From contig CALGOO010000145.1 in the NCBI GenBank assembly GCA_937960715.1, positions 1 through 9,428 of the forward strand: a stretch of DNA of 9,428 nt. Reading direction: 5' to 3'. Made by a program: the position numbers and the translations under genes. Under the pieces are notes generated by a model, which did no database searches, was not told the origin of the DNA, and saw only the letters and a list, made by a program, of their open reading frames with translations. This DNA is from an uncultured Candidatus Competibacteraceae bacterium. Its GTDB lineage: Bacteria; Pseudomonadota; Gammaproteobacteria; Competibacterales; Competibacteraceae. Positions 1 through 6,642 of the stretch are shown piece by piece (position 1 is the stretch's first letter; every line of letters starts with the position of its first letter).

Positions 1-1
1 G

Positions 2-1444
2 GCCGACGAGATGCTGCGGATGGGCTTCATCGAGGACGTGGACTGGATTCTCGAAAAAACCCCGGCGGAGAAGCAGGTGGCCCTGTTTTCCGCCACCATG
101 CCCGAACCGATCCGCCGGGTGGCCCACCGCCATCTGCGTGAGCCGCGGGAAGTCAAAATTCAGACCCGCACCGCCACCGTCGCCACGGTTCGGCAACGCT
201 ACTGTCAGGTCGGGGTTCAGCACAAACTCGAAGCTCTGACCCGGGTGCTGGAGGTGGAGGAAACCGACGCCGTGCTCATTTTCGTGCGCACCAAGATCGC
301 CGCGACCGAGTTGGCGGAACGGCTGGAGGCGCGGGGTTATCCCAGCGCCGCCCTGCACGGCGACATGACCCAGGCGCTGCGCGAGAAGACCATCGAACAG
401 TTGCGCGGCGGCGGCCTGGACATCATGGTGGCGACCGACGTGGCGGCGCGGGGACTGGACGTGCTGCGCATCAGCCACGTCGTCAATTACGATATCCCCT
501 CCGATACCGAAGCCTATATCCATCGCATCGGCCGCACCGGTCGGGCGGGCCGCGCCGGCGAGGCCATCCTGTTCGTCGCGCCGCGCGAGATGCGTATGTT
601 GCGCGTCATCGAGAAGGCGACCCGCCAGCCGATCACCCCGATGCAGCCGCCTTCCCAGGCCGCCATCGCCGGCCATCGTCTGAACCGGTTCAAGCAGAAA
701 ATCCTCGACACGCTGGCCGCGCAGGAATTGAGCTTTTTTCAGGAAGTGGTCGGCCAGCTCGAACGGGAACAGGACATCGGCGCCCGGGACATCGCCGCCG
801 CGCTGGCGTATCTGATGCAGCGCGACCGGCCGTTGCAGTTGCCGGAGGGCGTGGAGGCGAAACCGACCCGCCCGGAGGCGGTGGACGCGGCGCGTGATCG
901 CGCGGGACCGACCGACCGACCGACCCGACGGCGGGAGCGGTCCGGGGAATCCGCCGAGTTCGCGGCGAAACCGACCCGCCCGCCAGCGGCGGACGAAGCG
1001 CGCGACCGCGCGGAGCCGACCGGTCGCCCGACCCGACGGCGAGATCAGCCCAGGGAATCGGCCGAATTCGAGGTGATGAGTTATCGGCTGGAAGTGGGCC
1101 ACCAGCACGGCGCGACGCCCCAGAATATCGTCGGCGCCATCGCCAACGAAGCCGGCATCGAAAGCCGCTACATCGGCCGCATCGAGATTCACGACGACCA
1201 TAGCACCGTGGATTTACCCAGCGGCATGCCGGAAGAGATCTTCCAGCACCTCAAAAAGGTGCGGGTGCGACAGTACCCGCTGAACATCAGCCGGCTTGGG
1301 CCGTCCGAGCCGGAACGCGCCAGGAAGCGCCCGGTCGCGGACAGGGCGAGCGCGGGCGAGAAAGCGCCCAGGAGCGCCAGGACCCGTTCCGGCCAGCGGG
1401 AAGCCGGAACCGCCAGTCGGCCCCGGCGGGAAATCAAGTCGTAA
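2..1444 (+). CDS. deaD: DEAD-box ATP-dependent RNA helicase, CsdA/DeaD type (5' end truncated by the window)
   Basis: ATP-dependent RNA helicase that unwinds structured RNA, known for roles in ribosome assembly and cold-shock mRNA handling. The frame is open from base 2 and starts inside the DEAD box (A-D-E-M-L-R-M-G-F). Only the end of RecA domain 1 and everything after it is present, about 480 residues. Counting from the Met at base 11, motif III SAT is at residues 27-29, motif V region VATDVAARGLDV at 140-151, and motif VI HRIGRTGRAGRAG at 171-183. A DbpA-type RNA-binding domain follows at about 355-430 (EVMSYRLEVG through PLNISRLG), then a basic Arg/Ser/Ala-rich tail. The length after the DEAD box is close to that of E. 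coli DeaD. The linker at residues 282-353 is a direct duplication of a 36-residue block. Identification as a DeaD-type helicase is firm; the N-terminal Q motif and Walker A cannot be seen. The GST gene begins 30 bp downstream and may be co-transcribed. Confidence 0.95.
   Translation, partial: ADEMLRMGFIEDVDWILEKTPAEKQVALFSATMPEPIRRVAHRHLREPREVKIQTRTATVATVRQRYCQVGVQHKLEALTRVLEVEETDAVLIFVRTKIAATELAERLEARGYPSAALHGDMTQALREKTIEQLRGGGLDIMVATDVAARGLDVLRISHVVNYDIPSDTEAYIHRIGRTGRAGRAGEAILFVAPREMRMLRVIEKATRQPITPMQPPSQAAIAGHRLNRFKQKILDTLAAQELSFFQEVVGQLEREQDIGARDIAAALAYLMQRDRPLQLPEGVEAKPTRPEAVDAARDRAGPTDRPTRRRERSGESAEFAAKPTRPPAADEARDRAEPTGRPTRRRDQPRESAEFEVMSYRLEVGHQHGATPQNIVGAIANEAGIESRYIGRIEIHDDHSTVDLPSGMPEEIFQHLKKVRVRQYPLNISRLGPSEPERARKRPVADRASAGEKAPRSARTRSGQREAGTASRPRREIKS
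854..1069 (+). repeat. Tandem duplication of a 108-bp unit inside the helicase linker
   Basis: Two adjacent in-frame units, 854-961 and 962-1069, each encode 36 residues. Both follow the pattern xAKPTRPxAxDxARDRAxPTxRPTRRR, then five or six variable residues, then ESAEF. The units differ at several codons, so the duplication is not brand new. The block is rich in Arg, Pro and Ala and lies between the helicase core and the DbpA-type RNA-binding domain. It is probably a flexible basic linker. Confidence 0.85.
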
Positions 1445-1474
1445 CCCAGCAATCCAAGGGGAGTCGCTTCGACC

Positions 1475-2110
1475 ATGTTGACGGTTTACGGTTGCACGAA
1501 TACCCGGTCCAGCCGGGTGCTATGGGTGCTGGAGGAAGCCGGCGCCGAGTATGAGTACGTCGCGATTGATCTACGGGCCGGCGCCGGCTGGAAACCGGAG
1601 TATCTGGCGTTCAACCCCGGCGGCAAGGTGCCGACCCTGGTGGATGGCGAAATGGTGCTGACCGAGTCGGCGGCGATCTGCACCTACGTCGGCGACCGTT
1701 TCCCCGCGTCCCGGTTGGCGCCGCCGGTCGGTTCACTGGAACGCGCTCATTACGATCAGTGGTGCTACTTTGCCATGAGCGAGCTGGAACAGCCCCTGTG
1801 GACCTTGGCCAAGCACACGTTCGCCCTGCCCGAGCGCCTGCGGGTTCCCGCGATACTTGACACCGCGCGCTGGGAATTCTCGGTGGCGGCCAAGGTGCTT
1901 GCCGTGGGTCTGGGCCGGCGGGAGTTCATCGCTGGCGACCACTTCACCGCCGCCGATATCCTGATCGCCCATACCCTGGCGTGGGCGCGGGCCTTCAAGC
2001 TGCCACTGGAGCATGAGCATCTGGCGGCTTACGCCGAACGATTGCTGGCCCGTCCCGCCTGGGCGCGGAGCCGGGAGCGGGAACGGGCGGAGAGCGGTTC
2101 GAAGCCCTAG
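1475..2110 (+). CDS. Glutathione S-transferase family protein
   Basis: Cytosolic GST-fold protein of 211 residues, a normal length for the family. It is predicted to conjugate or reduce substrates with glutathione; the actual substrate is unknown. The N-terminal thioredoxin-like domain (about 1-78) shows YGCTNTRSSRV with the likely catalytic Ser at 12 or 13. The cis-proline motif KVPTL has Pro at 53, and the glutathione gamma-glutamyl binding pair ES is at 64-65. The all-helical C-terminal domain carries the family's N-capping box, FTAADI at 157-162. The ATG at 1475 is preceded by AAGGGGAG (1456-1463) at a reasonable spacing. The start lies 30 bp after the helicase stop on the same strand, so read-through transcription is possible. 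The last dozen residues are rich in Arg/Glu and look disordered. The subclass cannot be assigned by eye. Confidence 0.92.
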   Translation: MLTVYGCTNTRSSRVLWVLEEAGAEYEYVAIDLRAGAGWKPEYLAFNPGGKVPTLVDGEMVLTESAAICTYVGDRFPASRLAPPVGSLERAHYDQWCYFAMSELEQPLWTLAKHTFALPERLRVPAILDTARWEFSVAAKVLAVGLGRREFIAGDHFTAADILIAHTLAWARAFKLPLEHEHLAAYAERLLARPAWARSRERERAESGSKP

Positions 2111-2134
2111 TGACTGAGTGATGGCCGAATCGCG

Positions 2135-2150
2135 TCGAGCGCGCGCTCGA
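2135..2150. repeat. 16-bp perfect palindrome after the GST gene
   Basis: TCGAGCGCGCGCTCGA is fully self-complementary and lies 24 bp after the GST stop, in the 111-bp gap before the exported repeat protein. A second 10-bp palindrome, CTGAATTCAG, is at 2157-2166. Neither is followed by a T-run, so a standard intrinsic terminator is not supported. They could be protein-binding sites or chance GC-rich symmetry. Confidence 0.4.
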
Positions 2151-2208
2151 TTCAGGCTGAATTCAGGGGCGCGCGTCTGGAATGTCCAGCCACTTCACGA
2201 TTGCATCG

Positions 2209-2213
2209 AAGGA
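2209..2213 (+). promoter_or_regulatory. Ribosome binding site deciding the start at 2222
   Basis: AAGGA lies 8 nt upstream of the ATG at 2222. The frame is also open to a TTG at 2201, but that start would put the Shine-Dalgarno sequence inside the gene and add seven polar residues before the signal peptide. ATG 2222 is therefore preferred. Confidence 0.75.
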
Positions 2214-2221
2214 ATTCATCC

Positions 2222-3130
2222 ATGACGAAGATCATCCATGGTTTCGTTGTTCTGATGGCGATGTCTTTCCTGGTTCCGGCCGGAGTGTTGGCGCAAGACG
2301 ATTTCCCAGGATTCGAATCGCGATACTCGGACGCTGGGCCACGTGGCGAAATTCGGGTCACCAACGACTGGCGCGACGAGGTCCGGGTGACGATGTGGAC
2401 GCACCGGCGCGAGCGGATCGGTGGTTCCTGGGTGCTCGAACCAGGGGAATCGGCTTTTCTAGCCGTGGATGACGACCGGATCAAGGTCCGGCCAAACTAC
2501 AAGATCAAGGTCGGTTCCGATTGGGGATGGGTGGACTTGGGGAGCGTGGGTCGGTTCCGCCGTGGCGTGTGGTATGTCAACGTGCGCGATATCTGGCGCG
2601 CCACACACCAACGCGATGGCAGTCGGGACCCTTACGACCGATACGACCAACGTGACCGATACGACCAACGTGACCGATACGACCAACGTGACCGATACGA
2701 CCAGTATCCTGGTAGGGAGAATCGCCGTGGGTGGGATGAAGGTCGGCAACGCGAGAATGGTCGGCGACACGAGGATGAGCGGCGACGCGAGGATGAGCGG
2801 CGATACGAGGACGGTTCGCGCCGCGGTGGCATTCCACCGATTCAACCGACCCTGCCACCGCGACCCATCCAGCCAACGCCAACGATCCAACCCAAGCCGA
2901 CGCCGATGATAGAACCCATTCAGCCGACTCCGACGGTACAGCCGAAACCGGCGCCGACGATCCAGCCCATTCAGCCGACGCCAACGGTGCAGCCGAAGCC
3001 GGCGCCGATGGTGCAGCCGGTCCAGTCGGTCCCGGCGGCGCAGCCGAAGCCGACCCCACGCGAACAAAAGCGCGACAGACCAGACGAGTTGCAGGTGCAA
3101 CAAGTCGTGCCGATGAGCGGAACGCAATAA
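2222..3130 (+). CDS. Exported protein of unknown function with three tandem-repeat blocks
   Basis: I do not recognise this 302-residue protein. Residues 1-24 form a signal peptide (MTKIIHGFVVLMAMSFLVPAG, then VLA before QDD), so it should be exported across the inner membrane. Residues about 40-130 form the only globular-looking part, with alternating hydrophobic stretches suggesting a small beta-rich domain (GEIRVTNDW, RVTMWTHRRERIG, RPNYKIKVGSDWGWVDLG, VWYVNVRDIWRATH). Four hexapeptides DRYDQR (139-162, the last ending in Y) follow, then four RRxEDE-like hexapeptides (175-198). A Pro/Gln/Lys region (204-278) comes next, with a 17-residue unit of the type TVQPKPAPTIQPIQPTP repeated about three and a half times. 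The C-terminal tail is polar. The Pro-rich part resembles periplasm-spanning segments such as that of TonB, but no TonB C-terminal domain or membrane anchor is visible. No catalytic motif is seen. It sits 43 bp before tsaB; a functional link is not supported. Confidence 0.85.
   Translation: MTKIIHGFVVLMAMSFLVPAGVLAQDDFPGFESRYSDAGPRGEIRVTNDWRDEVRVTMWTHRRERIGGSWVLEPGESAFLAVDDDRIKVRPNYKIKVGSDWGWVDLGSVGRFRRGVWYVNVRDIWRATHQRDGSRDPYDRYDQRDRYDQRDRYDQRDRYDQYPGRENRRGWDEGRQRENGRRHEDERRREDERRYEDGSRRGGIPPIQPTLPPRPIQPTPTIQPKPTPMIEPIQPTPTVQPKPAPTIQPIQPTPTVQPKPAPMVQPVQSVPAAQPKPTPREQKRDRPDELQVQQVVPMSGTQ
2636..2707 (+). repeat. 18-bp tandem repeat encoding DRYDQR
   Basis: Three identical 18-bp units (2636-2653, 2654-2671, 2672-2689; GACCGATACGACCAACGT) are followed by a fourth that diverges in its last codons (2690-2707). 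Identity at third codon positions indicates recent expansion by slippage or unequal recombination. Because the unit is a multiple of three, copy-number change would keep the reading frame. Confidence 0.95.
2744..2815 (+). repeat. Second 18-bp tandem repeat encoding RRxEDE
   Basis: Four 18-bp units (2744, 2762, 2780 and 2798) encode RQRENG, RRHEDE, RRREDE and RRYEDG. The middle two differ at one codon. The period is the same as the DRYDQR block 36 bp upstream, but the sequence is different. This may be an older, diverged array of related origin. Confidence 0.85.
2882..3058 (+). repeat. 51-bp tandem repeat encoding a 17-residue Pro-rich unit
   Basis: Units start at 2882, 2933 and 2984, with a partial fourth at 3035. 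Each encodes a variant of T-V-Q-P-K-P-A-P followed by T-I-Q-P-I-Q-P-T-P. Most differences between units are at third codon positions or conservative, so the protein pattern is kept. The encoded segment is likely an extended polyproline-type rod. Confidence 0.9.
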
Positions 3131-3173
3131 CCGAATGAACTTGCAAATGCCGGGTCAGGGGTAGAGGTGTTCC

Positions 3174-3842
3174 ATGAAACTATTGGCTCTGGATACCGCC
3201 ACCGAAGCCTGCTCCGCCGCCGTGTGGGTAGAGGGTGCCGTGCTGGAACACTACGAATGGGCGCCCCGCCGCCACGCCGCCCTGATTTTGCCGATGATCG
3301 AGGCGGTGTTGGCCGAGGCGGAACTGAATGTGGCGCAACTGGACGCCATCGCGTTTGGCCGGGGACCCGGCGCCTTTACCGGCGCGCGGATCGCGGTCGG
3401 CATCGTCCAGGGCATCGCCTTCGCCGCCGACCGGCCGGTGGTTCCCGTATCCACCCTGGCCGCGCTGGCGCTGGGCGCGGCGCGCGACAGCGGTCGGGCG
3501 CGCATCGCGGCGGCGTTGGACGCTCGCATGGGCGAAGTTTACTGGGGTGTCTATGGAATCGCCGACGAGGACGCTACGTCGCTGGACGAGGAGCGGTGCT
3601 GCGCGCCGGAGACCGTGACCGCGCCACCGGGCGAATGGTTCGGCGCCGGCAACGGCTGGGCGGCGCACGCCGAAACGCTGGCGCAGCGGTTGACGGTCAA
3701 CGGCTGGCGGGGCGATTTTTACCCGCGCGCCGGCGATGTCGCCCGATTGGCGGCGACCCCTTCCCGGCTCGGGGCGTGGGTGGCGGCGGAACGGGCGTTG
3801 CCGGTCTATCTGCGCAACCAGGTAGCGGCGAAACCGGCCTAG
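3174..3842 (+). CDS. tsaB: tRNA threonylcarbamoyladenosine biosynthesis protein TsaB
   Basis: TsaB is the non-catalytic ASKHA-fold partner of TsaD. With TsaE they transfer the threonylcarbamoyl group made by TsaC to A37 of ANN-decoding tRNAs in the cytoplasm. The 222-residue protein has the family's N-terminal strand motif LALDTAT (4-10). It also has the diagnostic GRGPGAFTGARIAVG (62-76) and the DARMGEVYW segment (116-124), and its length is close to typical for the family. ATG 3174 is preceded by AGAGG (3163-3167) 6 nt upstream. In many gammaproteobacteria tsaB is followed by rimI. Here the next + strand gene is an unrelated exported protein about 290 bp away, so that linkage is absent. The assignment is strong. 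Confidence 0.95.
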   Translation: MKLLALDTATEACSAAVWVEGAVLEHYEWAPRRHAALILPMIEAVLAEAELNVAQLDAIAFGRGPGAFTGARIAVGIVQGIAFAADRPVVPVSTLAALALGAARDSGRARIAAALDARMGEVYWGVYGIADEDATSLDEERCCAPETVTAPPGEWFGAGNGWAAHAETLAQRLTVNGWRGDFYPRAGDVARLAATPSRLGAWVAAERALPVYLRNQVAAKPA

Positions 3843-3863
3843 AGGCTGAATAAAAACGCCTCT
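3841..3863 (+). other. Short inverted repeat overlapping the tsaB stop codon
   Basis: AGAGGC (3841-3846) and GCCTCT (3858-3863) can pair across an 11-nt A-rich loop, starting within the tsaB stop codon. There is no T-run after it. It could be a weak hairpin at the tsaB mRNA end, but it is too short to call a terminator. Confidence 0.25.
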
Positions 3864-3896
3864 GTAACCGTTCGGACCCCTCTCGTCCCGCACCAT

Positions 3897-3976
3897 GATG
3901 GGTTTCGCTCCGCTCAACCCATCCTACAGCCCATTAGTTTTTTTCGTAGGATGGGTTGAGCGGAGCGAAACCCATC
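3897..3976. repeat. REPIN-like element: two inverted REP-type sequences, perfect 31-bp arms
   Basis: The arms 3897-3927 and 3946-3976 are exact reverse complements over all 31 bases, separated by an 18-base spacer that includes seven Ts. Each arm read from the spacer outwards begins GTAG. It continues with a smaller imperfect palindrome, GATGGGTT then 11 bases then AACCCATC. This is the architecture of REP sequences (GTAG foot plus hairpin) arranged as an inverted doublet, the form mobilised by RAYT (IS200/IS605-like) transposases. From memory, this motif is widespread as an intergenic repeat in proteobacterial and other genomes, and its translation (GWVERSETH) often appears as a spurious protein. 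No transposase is in the window. It lies in the 289-bp gap between tsaB and the next gene. The rest of that gap (3864-3896 and 3977-4131) shows nothing convincing. Confidence 0.8.
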
Positions 3977-4118
3977 GATGCAGGGCGAAACCGCCAGGGG
4001 ATCTGAACGGTTGCACGCCTCATATCGATGGCTTGGCAAAAAAGTCCAATTTCCGCTTCAATGTCAGCAACCATACCCATGATCCATACCGAGCGAACCG
4101 CCGATAGTTCGACACGAT

Positions 4119-4122
4119 GGAG
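4119..4122 (+). promoter_or_regulatory. Ribosome binding site favouring the start at 4132
   Basis: GGAG lies 9 nt before the ATG at 4132. An in-frame ATG at 4117 has no clear Shine-Dalgarno sequence, and using it would bury this site in the coding region. The 4132 start also gives a canonical signal peptide beginning M-R-R. Confidence 0.6.
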
Positions 4123-4131
4123 ATTGTCGCC

Positions 4132-5070
4132 ATGCGCCGAGCATTCCTCATTGTTCTGTTGCTGGTCTGTTCCGGGCCGGTAGGGGCCGATCCGCTTTTC
4201 AAGAACCAGGAAACCCAAGTCCCCGCCGGGATGCGGGCGGATTCCCCTCCGACCGCCCCGTTGAACAAAACCGCGCCGCCCCTCATTCACCATCCGATCA
4301 TCGCGGGTGTGGTTATCGGGGGCTCGGCGCGGGGGCGATGGGTGAAGATCGATGCCGAGAAACTCCCCAAGGCGAACCCCTCCGCCTGTTCGCCGGAAAC
4401 CGGGCAATGCTGCCGGACGTTGGGTCCGGAATGGATACCACCAGGTTTAACCTACAAGCTCTATTCGTTCGACGAATCGCTGGGCGAATGCCGAGGCGGC
4501 AAGACCAGGGCGTGCGACAGCATGGTGACTGGCGATATCGACCTCACCGTCGATTTCCCGGCGTGTTCGATCAAGAAGTTCTCCCTGGCCATCGCCGGTC
4601 CCTGGAACGCGCTCCCGCGCCGCCCGAAGGTGCTCAAGAACCATCGGGACTTTGCACCGATCGTTCGGAAATTCCTGGACCGCAAGGGGCTTGGGCGAGC
4701 GTCGGTGCGCATCGAGTACGTCCACAGCGTCGACCTGGACGGCGACGGGACGGAGGAGCGCGTCATCCACGCCCGGAGCAGGAAGGAAGTTGGCGATCAT
4801 GGAGACCCCAACGACTATTCGCTGCTACTCCTGGTCAGGACTATCCAAGGTAAGCCGGAGACGACCACCATCTCGGCCTGGTGGCCGGGAGAACAGGAAA
4901 ATCAGGGGCCTTACGAAACCTATAGCGCCTATTACGCCGACGCCAACGGCGATGGTGTGATGGAAATCTTCGTGGACTGGGGTTACTACGAAGGCGGCGG
5001 CATCCACGTGTACGCCTTGCGAAACGGCAAACCGGTCGAAACCGGATTGGACTATTTCAACGGGCTCTGA
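4132..5070 (+). CDS. Exported cysteine-containing protein with two DxDGDG-type loops, function unknown
   Basis: I cannot place this 312-residue protein in a named family. Residues 1-19 (MRRAFLIVLLLVCSGPVGA) form a signal peptide cleaved before DPLF. The Cys at 13 is not in a lipobox because the preceding residue is Val. Residues 35-50 are a Pro-rich stretch. Six cysteines follow in the mature part (86, 93, 94, 120, 128, 145), an even number compatible with three disulfides in the periplasm. The C-terminal half carries two acidic loops, DLDGDGTEE (201-209) and DANGDGVME (270-278). These resemble the calcium-binding loops of FG-GAP/VCBS or EF-hand-like repeats, each followed by a beta strand. 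No catalytic motif is visible. An in-frame ATG at 4117 is possible but less likely. The stop lies 22 bp from the stop of the convergent nitrilase fusion, with no obvious terminator between them. Confidence 0.8.
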   Translation: MRRAFLIVLLLVCSGPVGADPLFKNQETQVPAGMRADSPPTAPLNKTAPPLIHHPIIAGVVIGGSARGRWVKIDAEKLPKANPSACSPETGQCCRTLGPEWIPPGLTYKLYSFDESLGECRGGKTRACDSMVTGDIDLTVDFPACSIKKFSLAIAGPWNALPRRPKVLKNHRDFAPIVRKFLDRKGLGRASVRIEYVHSVDLDGDGTEERVIHARSRKEVGDHGDPNDYSLLLLVRTIQGKPETTTISAWWPGEQENQGPYETYSAYYADANGDGVMEIFVDWGYYEGGGIHVYALRNGKPVETGLDYFNGL

Positions 5071-5092
5071 CCGGATGCCTCGCCTTGGGCTT

Positions 5093-6640
5093 TCAACTCC
5101 GTCCGGTCCAGGCGACCTTGTACAGATCCAGTCGCCGGTCGCGGAAGTTGCGCACGCTACCATGCACCCGCATTTCCTTGAGGCTGTCCAGGTCCAAGTC
5201 GACGATCAGGGTCATCTCGGTATTCGGCGTGGCCTCGGCGGCGATGGCGTCGTGCGGAAAGGCGAAGTCGGACGGGGTGAACACCGCCGCCTGGGAATAC
5301 TGCATGTCCATGTTCTCCACCTTCGGCAGGTTGCCGACGCTGCCGGAGATCACCACGTAGCATTCGTTCTCGATGGCCCGCGCCTGGGCGCAGCGCCGCA
5401 CCCGCAGATAGGCGTTCTTGGTGTCGGTCCAGAACGGCACGAACAGAATCTGCATCCCTTGATCGGCCAACAGGCGCGGCAGTTCCGGAAATTCGACGTC
5501 GTAGCAAATCAGGATGCCGATCTTGCCCACGTCCAGCTCGAACACCTTGAGCGAGTCGCCACCCTGCAAGCCCCAATAAGCCCGTTCGTCGGGGGTGATG
5601 TGCAGCTTCGACTGCTTGTCCCAGGTGCCATCGCGCCGGCACAAATAGGCGGCGTTGTACAGCGCCCCGCCACCGTATTCCGGCATACTGCCGGCGATGA
5701 TGTTGACGTTGTAGGCCACCGCCAGTTGCACCATGGCCTCGCGCAGCGGCTCGGTGTATTCGGCCAGTTGGCGCACCGCCTCGGCGGTGTTGCGCTGGTT
5801 GAACTGGGCCATCAACGGGCCATTGAAGAATTCCGGGAACAGCACGATGTCGGTCTTGTAACCGGCTACCGCGTCCACGAAATACTCGACCTGCTGCAAC
5901 ATCTCTTCCAGCGAGGCGGTCTGGCGCATCTGCCACTGCACCGCTCCGATTCGCACCACCGACTTGCGCCCGCCGATCAGGACTTCCTTGTCCTCGTAGT
6001 AGATGTTCAGCCATTCCAGCAGCACCGCATACGCCCTGGATTCGTCGTCGTCGGGCAGATAACCGGTGATGATCTTGCGCACGTGGAAATCGTTGGCCAG
6101 CTGGAAGGTGAGAATCGGGTCCACCTGTTCCTTGGCCCGCACCCGTTCGACATACTGCTGCGGGGTCATGTCGTGCGCGTACTGGCCGTAACCAGGAATC
6201 CGGCCGCCGACCACGATGGCGCGCAGGTTCAGCTTCTCGCACAGTTCCTTACGGGCGTCGTACAGCCGCCGGCCCAACCGCATGTCGCGGTAAGTGGGGT
6301 GGACGAAGATATCGACCCCATACAGGGTGTCGCCGTTGGGGTCGTGGGTGGTGATGTAGCCGTCGCCGATGATCTGCCAGTAGGTATGGCGGTCGCCGTA
6401 GCGGCTGTATTCCACGATCAGGCTGATGGCGGCGGCCACCACCTTGCCGTTGTCCTCGATGCAGATTTGCCCTTCGGGAAACCGGGCGATCTGCGAAGCG
6501 AACTGTTCGCGGGTCCAGGCACCATCCATGTTGGGATAAACCAGGTCCATGATTTCCCGGATATCGCCGTAATCGGCCAAGCGCAGATTGCGCAGCTTCA
6601 GTCGGTGCTGGACCGGGTGGTCGGGGGTTTTTTCGGCCAT
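5093..6640 (-). CDS. GNAT acetyltransferase-like / carbon-nitrogen hydrolase fusion (nitrilase superfamily, RimI-fused class)
   Basis: A 515-residue two-domain protein. Residues about 14-215 form a GNAT-like domain, with VDIFVHPTYRDMRLGRRLYDAR (109-130) in the acetyl-CoA-binding position. Residues about 228-512 form a nitrilase-superfamily amidohydrolase with the expected Glu-Lys-Cys triad: E270 in LFPEFFNG, K345 in KQSKLHITPDE, and C379 in ILICYDVEFPE. Fusion of an N-terminal RimI-like domain to a nitrilase is a recognised class (class 12 in the Pace and Brenner scheme), with the substrate largely unassigned. Hydrolysis of a non-peptide C-N bond in the cytoplasm is predicted. The GNAT phosphate-binding loop is not canonical (see findings). 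ATG 6640 follows the stop of the upstream gene by 2 nt. A GTG at 6646 would instead overlap that stop by 4 nt and add two residues. No clear Shine-Dalgarno is seen, so translation is probably coupled. It is last in the lptM-lysA cluster. Confidence 0.93.
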   Translation of the reverse strand: MAEKTPDHPVQHRLKLRNLRLADYGDIREIMDLVYPNMDGAWTREQFASQIARFPEGQICIEDNGKVVAAAISLIVEYSRYGDRHTYWQIIGDGYITTHDPNGDTLYGVDIFVHPTYRDMRLGRRLYDARKELCEKLNLRAIVVGGRIPGYGQYAHDMTPQQYVERVRAKEQVDPILTFQLANDFHVRKIITGYLPDDDESRAYAVLLEWLNIYYEDKEVLIGGRKSVVRIGAVQWQMRQTASLEEMLQQVEYFVDAVAGYKTDIVLFPEFFNGPLMAQFNQRNTAEAVRQLAEYTEPLREAMVQLAVAYNVNIIAGSMPEYGGGALYNAAYLCRRDGTWDKQSKLHITPDERAYWGLQGGDSLKVFELDVGKIGILICYDVEFPELPRLLADQGMQILFVPFWTDTKNAYLRVRRCAQARAIENECYVVISGSVGNLPKVENMDMQYSQAAVFTPSDFAFPHDAIAAEATPNTEMTLIVDLDLDSLKEMRVHGSVRNFRDRRLDLYKVAWTGRS

Positions 6641-6642
6641 GA

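Noticed and set aside
2636..2707. CRISPR array
   Set aside because: The 18-bp units are contiguous with no unique spacers and lie in frame inside a coding region.
2459..3127. Leu/Arg-rich and Ser/Ala-rich frames on the - strand opposite the exported repeat protein
   Set aside because: They are low-complexity reverse readings of the tandem repeats, with no ribosome binding site worth noting.
3180..3917. Open frame on the - strand opposite tsaB, plus a long + strand frame at 3167-3853
   Set aside because: Both are shadows of tsaB, whose own frame carries the family motifs and a ribosome binding site.
3897..3976. Rho-independent terminator for tsaB
   Set aside because: The seven-T run lies in the spacer between the arms, not directly after the stem. 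The length and GTAG feet fit a REP doublet better.
3895..4107. Small + strand frame containing GWVERSETH
   Set aside because: It runs through the REPIN-like repeat. This peptide is the translation of the repeat and is a common false protein prediction.
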